Shown here: positions 51,041 to 63,902 of the stretch, piece by piece
Numbering within the stretch: position 1 is the stretch's first letter
Layout: every line of letters starts with the position of its first letter
Assembly (NCBI GenBank): GCA_963978895.1
Contig: OZ022245.1
Location: 3,870,009 to 3,934,008, forward strand
Direction: 5' to 3'
Source of the DNA: Erpobdella octoculata
Lineage: Eukaryota > Annelida > Clitellata > Hirudinida > Erpobdellidae
DNA length: 64,000 nt
Notes under the pieces: model-generated
Database searches by the model: none
What the model was told of the DNA's origin: nothing
Seen by the model: the letters and a program-made list of their open reading frames with translations, nothing else
Made by a program: the position numbers and the translations under genes

Positions 51041-51667
51041 GTTGCTTTCAATTTTATTTAAATTTAAGACTCATAATTAGTTATCACTTAAAGTGCATTG
51101 TTTATTTTGGAATTGACAATAAGATGTTATCTAATTGCCTAAATTTGACTAATTAAATTTTTTTTTTTAACTTTGATTACTCTTTTGAAAGTCTGAGGGA
51201 AAGTTTTTTTTTATAAAATTTTTTATGAAATAAGTTAATTTTATGTGAATCAATTGAGCATTATCACTGACACACTTACTCATGCACACAGAAACACCCA
51301 CTCATCCATTCACACACTTAAAAGCACCCACTCATGCACATAGACACCCACCTATCTATGCACTCACACACCCATCAATCCATGTAAATCACAAACACTC
51401 ACTCATGCACCTACATACCCATGCTCCAGTGATCACACACACACACCACCCACTCATACACACAGACACACACCCATCCGTCCTGCACATCATGCACAAA
51501 CACCAACACATATACACACACATGATGTTGCTTCAGCTCCAGAAGCAGTACCTCAATCAAAGTGGAACACAGCAGACCAATGCCTGGTCGTGGTGGACTT
51601 ACGGAACATCTTTCATTACAAACATCATCGACAATTTCCAGGTATTTATTATTATTATTATTATTTA

Positions 51668-51698
<31 letters not shown>

Positions 51699-54600
51699 GT
51701 TATTATTGTTGTTATTATTATTAGTCAGACAAGGTGCAAGGCACATTGCCTCCTTGCCTCTGATTTATAATCAACTGCTGCGAAATTACTTTGAAGACGA
51801 AGAAATCTTCTGACGTTTATTTTTTAATTTTTTCACACCAGTTGCAGATTAAGAATGTGAACTTGCGGTACGAGGACGATACGAGCCTCCCTGGTATCAA
51901 ACTGGCATGCGGTGTTTCCATACAAAGCATGTCTGCCAGGAGTGCTGGCTCTGATTGGGTTCGTTTTAAATCGGATTTGTTTCATTTAGATTTTTATATA
52001 TGCTGAGTATTCTATTCGCTCATCACACAAACCATGCTTTATTGCATCTCTCATGGTTTACCACGTTAACTGTGGTTTATCACGTTAACTGTGGTTTATC
52101 ACGTTAACTGTGGTTTACCACGTTAACTGTGGTTTATCACGTTAACTGTGGTTTATCACGTTAACTGTGGTTTATCACGTTAACTGAGGTTTATCACGTT
52201 AACTGTTGTTTACCACTTTAACGATCGTTTACTACATTAACTGTAGTAACCATAATGACATATTTCTATACTGTACTGCATTGGTTAAAGTATACCACCT
52301 CAATTATGCTCACCATGTCAGTTCTGCTGTTATGACTCTGTGCAGATGTTTTGAAATCTGTATTTTTTCCTTTTTCTGAAAAATTTGTCTTAAATAGCAA
52401 ATAGTTTTGTTTTTAATTCTTTTGCAATGAACATTCAAGGTTCCTGGATTTAGTTTTCGCGGCTCGGACAATAACATCTACAAAATCGTCGACCTGCAGA
52501 ACTTTGCAGTCTACTGGGACAGCAGTGCACAGCATTTTAATGGGAATACAACCAGGGAAAATTTCAAGGTTTGTTTCATAATAAACTTCTTAATAAAAAT
52601 ACAATCTAAGTTCATTCTTCTAGATATCTCTCTTTCTATCCCCCTATCTCTATCTTTCTCTCTCTTCTTTTTATTTCCTTTTCTATCTCTGGATAATCAT
52701 AACTATGTAGTGTATTTATTGGTGTTGTAACGAGCTGTTCATACAATTGATAATTATTTTAAATACAGTTTTATTTAAATAAATATTATTGTTATTATTA
52801 TTACTGTTGATTGTTATTGATTTTGTCATGGTCATCATCAACTTTACTATGGTCATCATCATCATGACAATCTTTTAATGTGGAGATTAATCTATCAGTT
52901 AATTTTATTCAGATGTAATTATTACATGTTGCTTTAATTTCATATTCTACATACAGGAGTTTTTCGATTCTCAGTACAAAGAAATGGAGGTGAAGTGAAT
53001 TCCTTGTTAATCATATAAATTAATATTAAAATCATTAAAATTATAATAATATCACAATTTAATTTAATAAAAATAGCAAAATAATATAATCATAGCAAAG
53101 ATACTGTGATTGTATTGAAAATAGATTTACAACTCTAGGAATATTTTTATAAATGTCTTTAATAATAGGAATAACTGTAAACCACTCAATAAACTCTCGG
53201 CAGAGAAAGCAGTGTTATCTCCTTGCACCAGTTAGCGGCACAACCAAGCTGCTAAGAAACGACTCAAGTCTGCCCCTGAGGCGTAGGGATACACCGAGGA
53301 TCTGGCTGGACATCTGCCTGGATGAGTTCCCTCTTTCTTTCAACGACTTGCAGTTCAGACAGATGCATGCTGCGATGAAAGCTTACGACTTTGCCTGCAA
53401 GGTGCACAAGTATAAAAGATTTAAAAAGAGCACTCGTTTTTGTAAAGATGCTTCGGCTACTTCCGATGTGGTCGCTGAAGATGGTGGAAATGGCAGAGAT
53501 AATGATGAGAGGTTAGTTGTGGGTTTGTAATGTTATTGCCATGGGTTTATGATGTTAATTTTTTTGAAGTTTTTCCGGAAAATGCATATGATTAACTGAT
53601 AAAATACGAATTCTAGCTTTATCCATCAATAGATTTTTTGCTTCTAACGACGCATCTAAAATGAAAGAAATTGTCATTCCTAGTTTACAAATTTATTTAT
53701 TTGATTTATTTATTTATTAAAAGTACTGATTTGCTTCATACCATCAGGAGTGCCAGATTTCGATGGATGTTCGCCATAAACTGCATCCTTCACGAAGCGA
53801 GAGAGAGATGGCGAAGGTCTTCCAGAGATTTCCTACTCGCTCGTGCTCGCGACAACGTTGCTTATGTGAAGTCGTATGACTCGTGTCTCGTTGTAGGTGC
53901 CAAGTACATATCAAAGGCTGACAAGGTATGCTTATATATATGTGTATGCTTGTGTATAATAATTGCACACCTGTAGTCAAGCAGAAAGATTTGTTTACAT
54001 TGTCCACATTGTGTCAATTGCTTTTTTGAATTTTGGGTTAGTAATTCAAATTTAAATATTCTCTTGTATCTTGTTCAGCATGCCATTTATGATAATTGCA
54101 GTTCATAGTATTATTTTTGTTATTACTTTGATTATGAAGGAGTTCATGGAAAGGTTCGAGTCGGAAACTCCGATTGACGAATTGAAAATTCTGCGTCTCA
54201 TCGTGACCGATCGACTGCTCGAGAAAGAAAAAGAAGTTAGATTTGATCATTTTTAATTTTAATTAATTAAAAAGAAGTTAGTTTTGATTATTTTTAATTT
54301 AAATTAATTAAAAATAAGTTAGTTTTGATCATTTTTAATTCTTTGTTTTTGGGAGGGGCATAAGTGAGTTGTGGGAAAAGCTTTAAATAGGTTGTAGGAG
54401 GAGCTTAGGTGCTTTAAATAATAATAGTTTGATTAATTTATATCAAATGTATCTCATTACAGCACATCTCATCAAAGTCGCAGGATCAGTCACAAGCGGA
54501 AACTCCGACGGGCCAGTCGTACGGGGTGCTCAAAAGTTGGTTTCCAGGGTGGGGAGGGTGGTACGGAAGTCCGGTAGATGACAAGGTATTTTATGCATTA

Positions 54601-57600
54601 TAATAATTTATCCATTACTTTAGTTGCATAACATTAATTTATTCACTTACTTATCATTTTAATTATTATTAGTTTCACTTTTTTTCCTTGTACAGATGTA
54701 AAAAAGATGAAATTAAATTATTTAAAAAATATTAAAATAATAAACTTTTATGTTTCGTTGTATTTTATTCGGTTTAAGATTTTTTGCACTTGTAGTTTTT
54801 ATAATAATATTTGCATTGTTTTTTACACTCATCATGATACAGGCAGAGAGAGGCTGCCAAGGTATCATGTACAAAATTACATTAAATTTAATTTATGATA
54901 CAGGCCGAGGCTGCCAAAGTAGCTCAAACTGAATCTCCTACTACTCCCACATCTCCCAGTCTCCAGCCCCAGCCTCCTGATGGTAAGAAAGAAGAATGCG
55001 AGACAACAAAGTCTCCCAGATCAGAATTTGGTTTGTTGAGATTTCATGGATTTTGGAAGAGTTTTGTAATAATCAATCATATTAACATTCCTGGTTTAAT
55101 GTTCCGGCAGGCTTTTGAGAATATTATATAATAGTATATTGATTTTGGTAAATAAAATTGACACTTTAAAATTTAAAAAAAAACTTCAACCAGACGATGT
55201 AAAAATAAAATTTATAAAAATAACTTCAACCAGACGAGGACCTGGCTGGAATGTTCACAGGAGAAAACAGTCTCATCCTCATGGATACGGTCTTCCTCAG
55301 AGTCAACTTCAAACTTCGGTCAGGTTCACTCAAGCTCAACTACTGTTCCTCCGATACGGGAGAAGCTGCTTCGTCTGGTGAGGAATTATTTTTTTTATAG
55401 AACTTTTTTTTACAGTTTATTTTTTAAATAAAATCAATTATTTAAAGATAATTAATTATTACATTAAATTTAATTTATGACATACTTTAAATGATATTTA
55501 CTAGTTGCATTGAAATTATTTTGAAATCACACAATCAAATGCATACATGTAGCAGGCACGACCAGTGAAGTTCTACGCCCCCTGCTTGTGATGGAGAGCC
55601 GTGACATCGAGACGACCTTTGAGTCAAGGGCACGTGTGGGAGGGTGGATGGTTGCCGTGTCGATGCTCGATTTTGTGCTCGTTGACAAGTTCACTGTCGG
55701 TTCTGTTCGGCCTACCATCGTCTCTCCTCTCAATAAGGTAATTTATATGCAGTGATTATTATTATAATAATAATAATATTAATAATTGTAATTAGTATAT
55801 TTTATGAGTGCTTTGTATTTTATGTTTTCAAGCGGTACAATGATCATCATCATCTATTTTGTACATGTTGCTTTTCCACACATGCATGCATAGGAAGAGG
55901 CATGCTGGTTTTGTTTTAACAGCACAGACTATAGAGCTTTAGTTATTTTTTCCTTGTAAATAAATTATTCTAATTTGTTATGAATAATTATGGAACACTT
56001 GCTTGTCATGAATATATTATGCTAATATTTTTACCTTGAATAGTTAAAATGCATTAGCGGTTTGAGGTATGATAATAATCCTTTGGGATGATTGAAAGGC
56101 TGATTCGTGGTTTTTATGCTTTTGCTTAGTATTTATGGATTTGAAATATTTGCAATCAAATTGAAAAACTTTTATTTAAAAATTTAAACAAATGTTGAAA
56201 ACCCCTTTTTCAAGTTTCTCCACCTTTCATTGCAGAACAAGAACGGGAATGAAAACAGTTCTCTTTTGTTCAAACTCTGCCTGGAGAAAAAACCGTTCTT
56301 TTCCAAAGCAAATTACAAGTATACTTGAATTTTTCGTTTCTTTTTCATGTTACAATTTTCTTAGTAAATTTAGTTTCATGTTTGAATTTATGAACAGTTC
56401 AATTGTTTATACAGATTTATTAAGTTAGTTGGGGGCATTGCCTGCAATTTGTACATTTTGTCTTTTAGGCTTTCAATATCGTCTGAACCTCTGGACATTG
56501 TTTACAATCCTCATTTGCTGGAGAAAGTCAAGAGAGTTTTTTCCGTTGGCAGTGATGTGTCTAGTGTTGAGCTCGATATTGCAGGTTGGGTTTCTATCAT
56601 CGTCATCATCATCATCACCAATCACCATAATTGAGTCTCGGACAGTACCCCTCTTACAATACCCCCCTGAACAATATCCTCGGACAATACCCCCCTGAAC
56701 AATATCCTTGGACAATGTGCCCCAGACAATATCCTCCCCTTGGTTGTATATCATATTGTTATTTTCATCAATTGTTTTTATTTATTGTAATCCATTTTGG
56801 ATGTTGTTTTTGTTTGTTTGTTATTCTTGTTGAGGTGCAAATTAGTCATATTTGTCCAGTTGTAGCAAAGCAAAGATACGAAGTGTTGAAGAGGCAGACA
56901 AAACACGAGCTCAAGCACACCATCGACGCCATCTTGAAAGGCAACATTCAGGTAGGTTGCATCACATTTGTGTGTGAATGTAAGTGTGCTTTTGTGAATG
57001 TGTTCAGGAGTGACGTTAAGTGTTATAAAGTTTATAATAATTTATTCAAATGTGAAAATAAATTGTATATAGCTCACATTGTTTATCATTAGTTTTTTAA
57101 TAGAATTTTAGTAAAAATAATAATTTCTTGAAATTTTTTGTCTTGATTTCAACAAATGAACAGTCCAGCTCAACAACATGGATAGTTAACGTTGATTTGT
57201 TTGCCCCCCACATTACCCTCCTCGAAAACTTCACGAGCCCCACAACTCCGGTAGTCGTATTTGATCTCGGTCACCTGCGCATCCAGAACAAGAGCCAGAG
57301 TGCCGAAGAAGTGCAAACGAGCAGTGCTGTTGAAAATGAGGATGGTTTGTAATTCTTTTTTTTGTTTGCTTCTGTTATTTTCATTGGGGTTGTTCATGTG
57401 TTTTCAGTAGCATCTTCGCATTCTCTTGTGATTTATTTCAAAGATGTATTTATATAATGTTTTTGTAATTTTTAATAATATTAATATTATGACTATTATT
57501 ATTATTCAACATCTTTCACATTATGATTAGAAGAAGAATATTTTGCAACTCCCTCATCAACTCCGCAAGAACTGGACGCCCAAGTGACTGGAGAAGTTGA

Positions 57601-60600
57601 TTCTGTTTCTCAACTGAACGAGTCCATCATACATGAAACCATCTATGAAATGTTTGTGTTTTTATAATCAATTGTTTGCTAATTTTTTTTATTTATAGGA
57701 ATAAATTATTGAAACATATAAGTCTTTGTATGTTTATATTTTAAAAATATAGTACAATTTTTAAATTAATTAATTTAGTTTAAATGAAATTATTTCTCAC
57801 TTCGCCAGTTACACGATCGACCTGACGGATCTCAAGATGTTTGTCTGTCGAGCGAATGAAAACTGGAGTGCAGTCTACTCCAATAAAGCGGGTCCCTGGC
57901 ACATGATCAACAAGTTCAGTGTCTCTCTTCTCTTCGAAAGGTCAGTCCGCTACTCCTGTATTTGCATCAACATCATCATCACCATCATCATCATCTACGT
58001 TGTCATCATCATCAATATCATTATCATCATCACCACCATCATTATCATCATCATTATCATCATCATCAGTGTCATCATCATTATCATCATCATTATCATT
58101 CAGTTTAAAATATTCTCGTTAATTTTCAGACGACTCATCAAAACAGAAAACCCTAATTGGCCGAACGTCATCATCTCGGGTTCAGTTCCCAGTATCGACC
58201 TTCATGTAGATGAGTTCAAGGTCAGAGAATGATTGCTTTTATATCTTTATTCATCAATAAATGGATTTATATGTTTGTAGTAACTGAAAATTAAACTTAA
58301 GTTTTTTTTTTTTAAGTTTTAAATTTTTTATGATTATAGTTCACCAACATAATATTTAATTATCAATTTCAATATTATTTAAAAAAAAATATTTGTTATT
58401 ATTTTATTTAATCTAAAATAAACAAACAACTGTTTTTATATCTCATTAGAATTCGTATTTAATTTCAGCTTGCAGCTCTAAATAAATGTTTGGACAATCT
58501 GTCGAATGACATTCGAAGAGCATTCAAACGTGAAAACGTCAACAATTTGAGCAAGAAAGGCCCGTCTCTCTCGCAACAGCCGTGCTCACAAAATTCCGAA
58601 GATGGGTCTGTGTTTTTGTTTTGTATGATTTTTTGTATTAATTGTATGTACATTTTACAGTGAATTGATTAATGGATTACTGGGATTTTCTATGTTTTTA
58701 TGAACTTTTCTGTGTTGGCATGATTTGCATGTGTATATAGTGTGAATTATATATAGATATGCTTCGTGTGAATTATATAGGTGTTTAGTGTGAATTATAT
58801 ATTTGGTTAGTGTGAATTATATATGTGTTTAGTGTGAATTATATATTTGTTTAGTGTGAATTATATATTTGTTTAGTGTGAATTATATATTTGTTTAGTG
58901 TGAATTATATATGTGTTTAGTGTGAATTATACATTTTGCTTGAGCGGGTAAGAAGTGCAGACTCTAAAATAAATCTATGCAGCATTTCTATGCTGAGCAG
59001 TTCTCAGAGGTTTTTTATTTCAAAAACATCTTGTTGAATAAACAAGTTGTTCATTGAATAAAGTTATTATGCTAAAGGAAAATACTTAATATTATACATA
59101 AAATATATATAATTTTAATTAAGTATTTTTTACGATGTTTAATTATCCTTCATCGTAATTGAATCAATAATTTTTCGTTAATAATTTTTTTTTTCAGTTC
59201 CGACACCGGGGTCGTAGTGTCAGAGTGCAAGCTTGTCTCCATGGAGTTTTCAATTCTCAATCTCTCATTGGATGTTCACAGAGAAGGTCATTTCTACAAA
59301 TGATAAATTTGTCGATTAATTTTTTATTTTACGATTCAATGGTTTTAATAAATTTTTATTTGATTTAAATCTTTTTTTAACAAATTCGAGAAACAATAAA
59401 TATTCAGGTCACAGCGTGGGACAGTTGAGAGTCAGTCAAGTCAGTTCTGACATTCACATGACCGAGAGCAAGACGAAGGTCTTCTTTGCAGTTAAGAGTC
59501 TCATAGTAGCCGATGCTCTTCAGACGAGTGGACATGACTACGAGTTGCTTGTTGCCTCGCATCAGAACTTCAAGTTGGTTCATTTAATAAAGGATTTTTT
59601 AGATTATAAATTAGATTTTTTATTGACTATGAATTCGTTGAATGCTAATGAATTTTATTTATTGATTTATTTAATAAATGATTCTTTAGATTATAAATTA
59701 GATTTTTTATTGACTATGAATTGGTGGAAGGCTGATGAATTTATCTATTGATTTATTTATTTGTCCTTTGATTCTCGTGTCAAGAGTATCTTAGTCATAT
59801 TTCAAGCCATCTAAATATTGTATCTCTGAAATATCTTATTGCGACGTTCCTCTCGTTGTTAATTGTCCACTGATTGATTTTAATGACTTACAAACAACAT
59901 CAATTCAACAGGCACATATTATCGCCAAGTGGAGAAGATTCAAGTAATTTCAAATCCGAAGTCACGTTACCAACACAACCACCATCGTCATCAGCATCGC
60001 CACTTTCTCCTTGTTATGGTGGTTGTCTGCCATTTTTGATGTTTTTTGTAAAATAAGCTTTTAGAAAATTTGAAAAAAATTATTTTTAACTAAATTATTT
60101 TTAAGTTTTTATTAACTTATTATTTGTTAAATACTTTTTATATCGTTTCTTAAAGCTTTAGCTGTTTGTGAAGATTTTTTCAAAAGTTGTTAGCTTATTA
60201 GATCGACTATTTTTTGTTTATATAGCTGTGTTAATTTTTCAGACTCAGCCAAGTCGAAACCTATGATGAAAATGGAAAGGTCTCCATCGACGGCTTCCTC
60301 CAAAAGTCTCGAAACAACCGAAGCACTTATTCGACTCTCCGTCGAAATAAAAAACAAAGCTAGTCGGGGCGAGCCACACTATCTTGTCGATTTTGACTTT
60401 AACTCCCTGGATGTCATAGGTGGTTGATTATAGCTATTATATGATTATTTATTGCTATTATATTAATTTTATTTTTTGCTATAAATTATTATACCTGATT
60501 AGTTGATAATAATAAACAATATTAATATATAAATTATTATTAATAAATAATAAAAATAATTATTCAGCCAATCAGAGAACGATATTTGAAGTGATGGCCT

Positions 60601-63600
60601 TTTTCAAGCTGGCTTTCCCATCAGCAAAAGTTGAAAGAAAAACCCACCAGAATGAGCTATCAGGAAGCAACTACGACTTTGGGGTAAGTACGAATGAGAA
60701 TTGTTTGGAAACTGTTTGAAAATCATTTTAGTCGTTGCGAAAACACATTCCAGTATGCCTCGCCATCATCTGATATAAAATTAATCATATAATATATAGT
60801 TTGGGCTGTTTAGCTGTTCAATAACTTTGCTGGTTTTGTTGTTTGAGTTGTCTGTAGTGTTGTTTCCGGTACTGTAATCATTATGGGTTGTAATGATAAT
60901 GATGCTTTAACTTCAACTGATGATTGAATTGGTTGATGGAATTGGTCATGTATGATTGTGGGAAGGAGGTTCGATTAAAGTTTTTCTCTAAAAGACTCGT
61001 ACCAATGACATGTCAAGTTTTGAAGGTTATTTTGAATGAAAGGTTAATCAAAAATTTAGCTTAGAAGAAATATATGTTTTAAAAATAAATAGTGATGGAG
61101 TTTAATGAAGTTTTTATTTGATTTTTTTTATATCAGTTATTTTACAGATAATTAATTCCCATTCTTTTCGATACAGCTTGACACTTCGAAAAGAGTGAAA
61201 CTTCAATCAAAGTTTGGCCAGTTGAACGTCATGTTCCTCAGTTTCGACGGCGAACGAGCAAGAAAAGTCGCCCTCGTCACTTTCGCAGACGTTCAGATCG
61301 ATATCAACTCAGGTGAGTCACCGTTTGACTCTTGTATCAGGTCAGGGGTCACAGAGTTAACCCTGAAAGTTTAAACATCATTTTTTCTTTGTTTTTAATG
61401 TTATCAAAAGTTGTATATGTTTTGTATATGATCAACCCTCTTTTTTCATAAATGTTGGCTTGAAAAAATAATTTTTTTACATTTGTAATCTGTAATTTAT
61501 TTTCCAGGTCCGATATTCGAGATGAACGGCTGTCTTAACGGGTTCCAGTTGAAAGACCTGACCCGATCGAACGACTACAAAATAGTTCTCCAGAGTGGAA
61601 TCGTTCCATCTGATGATCAATCATCATCTGTCCAATCCGGGTCACACGATGCCATTTTCAATTCCAGCTTGTTCAATGAAGGACCGTCGTCATCTCTGCA
61701 GCAGCATCATCAACAATCAGCTCTTTCATTCAGCGTCGTCGTTCTCCCCAGCAGCAGCAGCAAGGCCGGAAACGGAAAGTACATCTTTGAAGTTTTCAAG
61801 AAAAGTCAATCCGCTTCAAAAGTCAAACAGTTTTTCAACGAAGCCGAAAAAGACCGCGGTCAGTTTGACTGTCACCAACTGAGCGATCATTTCGTTCGAT
61901 GCCACGAAAGCAATCATTCTTTCTCTTTGGTGGGTTTAAAGCTGGCCAGCGTAAAGTACATTCACACTCCTAAGTTCGTACTGGAGTTGTCCCAGTGCCT
62001 GGTGGACTTCCGAGAGTATCTGCACAGGCTGGGATCTTCCATAAGTGCTGCAGCCACAGAACTTGCTGCTGGACTGGTCAAAATGGAAAGGCAGGGGACT
62101 TCTTTGCATGGGTTGGTTTTATGTATTGGTATTTTTTTTATGCAGATTGCATTCTTAACATTAGAACCTGAAATTACAACTTGTAAAATTGATTATTATT
62201 ATTTAAAATATATATATCATATATGGTCACATTTTTAACATTCTTAACATTAGAACCTGAAATTACAACTTGTAAAATTGATTATTATTATTTAAAATAT
62301 ATATATCATATATGGTCACATTTTTTAATCTCATCAGAGGCAAGAAACACAACCTAAACTCAGGCCAAGAGCTAATTTTCTCTCCAAAAAAGAAAGTCTT
62401 TTCTGACACGTACGACTGGAAGAGAACAATAAAAAGTTGGCACGTCACCGAAGGTTCATTAGACTTCATGGATTCGAACCATTCTTATTCTTCTTACCCG
62501 AACAGCATTCCTCCATTTCCATCCGCCACTACTACTACTACCACCGCTGCTCCTACGCTGCCTTTGAAGTCTCTCGTATTTGTCACCATCATTGACTCTC
62601 CTGTTCTGGTTTTCCCCAAACGGCCGGAAAGCTCGGAGGTTCTCAGTTGTCACCTCGGAACGATGGTCTTCTCCAATTTCTCTGATATTGTGTCGTTCCC
62701 TCCTGCAGTTGTTTCTGGATGCAATTCAAGCCAGGTATTGCAGACATTCGTGGTTTTAATTATTTCGAGTTTTATATTGTTTTTGTGTAAAGAAGTTTGT
62801 TTGCTAAGTTTTTTTGCTTCGTAGACCATGTTTTTAGAAATTTGCTAGTAAATCAATTTTTTGAAAATTGTTTTAGTGATTGGCATTATATTATATATTG
62901 TCTGACATTTTATCACAACTTTTCAAGGTGATAACCATCGAATCAACTAACATGTCTGTCTACTCTCTCGACTTGAACCACCAATCATCTGATCCACCAC
63001 CGACACCTCAACACCCAACCTCGCATGACCTTCCGACCCCCGGCTTCTGCGTCCTCCACGACACGGGGTTCACAGTTTCTATTCATCTGACGAACCAACT
63101 GCCAGACGATTCGCTGACGTGCGAATTTGCATCTTCCAGTCGCCTCGACACGACTTGGCAGGTTGGCAAGTGCTTCGTCGTCGACGGAAAGTTGTCTCCG
63201 TTGAAAGTTGTATTCACTAAGAAGATTCTCGAGCAGATCATCAAGACTCTGGACAACATAGCTCCAGAGGATTGCGGTAAACAGGTATGAAATGATTCAT
63301 TTATGAGATGATTTATTTACTAAATGATTTATTCTATTTTATTATTATTATTTTGGAAATCGTTCATTTATTCATATTTTTCGATAAGCTGAAACAATTT
63401 ACCGATTATCTACAGGCATCAGATAATTCAACTAATATTAGACCATCAAGAATTTCGTTCACTCCTTCTTTCTCAAGCCCTACGAAACCGCCTACCCATG
63501 TTAACGGAAACAACTGTGATGGACTGCTCCTTACTAATCCTGATTATAAAGAACGTGACGATGAGGATCAACCGGATTCAACTAATCAGATGTTACTGAG

Positions 63601-63777
63601 GTTTTCGGCCGGCATGCAAAGTTTTGAAGTTCTGCTGAAGTCCGAAAGCGGCAACGACATCGCTCGGTTGACGCTGCATCATTTCTCCGTCGACGTGGCG
63701 AAAGCTTCGCACTACTTCATGACCGAGATGAAACTTGATTCGTTACTCATGGAAGGATTGCTGGATGGGCCTTCGAG
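50321..63777 (+). CDS. VPS13D: VPS13D bridge-like lipid transfer protein, N-terminal 1,772 residues
   Basis: Giant lipid-transfer protein at ER contacts with mitochondria and peroxisomes. The start [20 protein letters not shown] and the next exon [13 protein letters not shown] fit VPS13D more closely than VPS13A-C. Exons: 50321-50417, 50583-50660, 50757-50869, 50963-51040, 51537-51641, 51842-51958, 52440-52568, 52957-52989, 53204-53511, 53748-53925, 54140-54235, 54463-54585, 54904-54982, 55234-55377, 55556-55737, 56236-56318, 56469-56584, 56866-56951, 57164-57344, 57531-57651, 57809-57940, 58130-58220, 58469-58605, 59198-59286, 59408-59573, 59912-60018, 60243-60419, 60568-60683, 61177-61312, 61508-62111, 62338-62734, 62928-63284, 63416-63777. 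All phases join. Landmarks: chorein_[12 protein letters not shown] (54529 on), [11 protein letters not shown], and [10 protein letters not shown] at the end. The gene runs on past the window (VPS13D is about 4,400 residues in human), so UBA, VAB and C-terminal domains are not seen. Confidence 0.96.
51645..51723. repeat. (TTA)n trinucleotide tract in VPS13D intron 5
   Basis: About 79 bp of TTA with a few TTG/ATA variants. A CA-rich tract (about 51270-51530) precedes exon 5. Poly-Leu, poly-Ile and poly-Asn frames are artefacts. Confidence 0.93.
52054..52248 (+). repeat. 19-bp minisatellite (GGTTTATCACGTTAACTGT)n in VPS13D intron 6
   Basis: About ten units, the first seven nearly identical. Each contains the palindrome GTTAAC. 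Confidence 0.93.
54229..54341 (+). repeat. 41-bp tandem triplication spanning the VPS13D exon 11 donor
   Basis: The unit AAAGAAGTTAG plus TTTTGATCATTTTTAATT is present three times. The GTTAG of the real donor at 54236 is copied at 54277 and 54318. Use of either copy would add an in-frame TAA. Confidence 0.85.
54834..54920 (+). repeat. Duplicated acceptor of VPS13D exon 13
   Basis: ATGATACAGGCAGAGAGAGG (54834 on) and ATGATACAGGCCGAGGCTGC (54895 on) are two versions of the exon start, 61 bp apart. The left one is followed by GCTGCCAAGGT, i.e. with its own potential donor, making a 19-bp pseudo-exon that would break the frame. Confidence 0.8.
55184..55240 (+). repeat. Duplicated acceptor of VPS13D exon 14
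   Basis: AACTTCAACCAGACGA occurs at about 55183-55198 and 55223-55238. The second is the real exon start (55234). Using the first would add 40 bp and shift the frame. Confidence 0.82.
57325..57570 (+). other. VPS13D: FFAT-like (VAP-binding) motif in VPS13D
   Basis: Across the junction of exons 19 and 20 the protein reads [17 protein letters not shown], around residues 770-785. An acidic run followed by EYFATP resembles a (phospho-)FFAT motif. Human VPS13D is known to carry a phospho-FFAT for VAP at the corresponding linker, between the DLGxLxxxN strand and the next YxxDLxDLxxxV strand. The core differs from the strict consensus, so VAP binding is inferred. Confidence 0.6.
57960..58105. repeat. 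(CAT)n-type trinucleotide tract in VPS13D intron 21
   Basis: CATCAT/CATTAT repeats filling most of a 189-bp intron. The acceptor for exon 22 follows at 58129. Confidence 0.92.
58738..58935 (+). repeat. 22-bp minisatellite (TGTGAATTATATATTTGTTTAG)n in VPS13D intron 23
   Basis: About nine units with small changes, including TATGTG for TATTTG in some. Confidence 0.92.
59583..59755 (+). repeat. 87-bp imperfect tandem duplication in VPS13D intron 25
   Basis: TTTAGATTATAAATTAGATT at 59598 recurs at 59685 together with TTTTTATTGACTATGAATT. The two units differ at several positions downstream. Confidence 0.88.
62151..62328 (+). repeat. 89-bp near-exact tandem duplication in VPS13D intron 30
   Basis: The unit starting ATTCTTAACATTAGAACCTG at 62151 repeats from 62240 with no visible difference up to GGTCACATTTTT. 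Confidence 0.92.
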
Positions 63778-63792
63778 GTGACTGGATAATTT

Positions 63793-63901
63793 TTTATTGA
63801 TTATTATTTAATTATTATCTGTTTATTGATTATTATTTATTTATTGATTATTATCTGTTTATTGATTATTATTTGTTTATTGATTATTATTTATTTATTA
63901 A
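63793..63901 (+). repeat. 18-bp minisatellite (TTTATTGATTATTATCTG)n
   Basis: About five to six units, the last three bases varying (CTG, TTA, TTG), directly after VPS13D exon 33 and directly before the Helitron-like end at 63903. Confidence 0.88.
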
Positions 63902-63902
63902 C

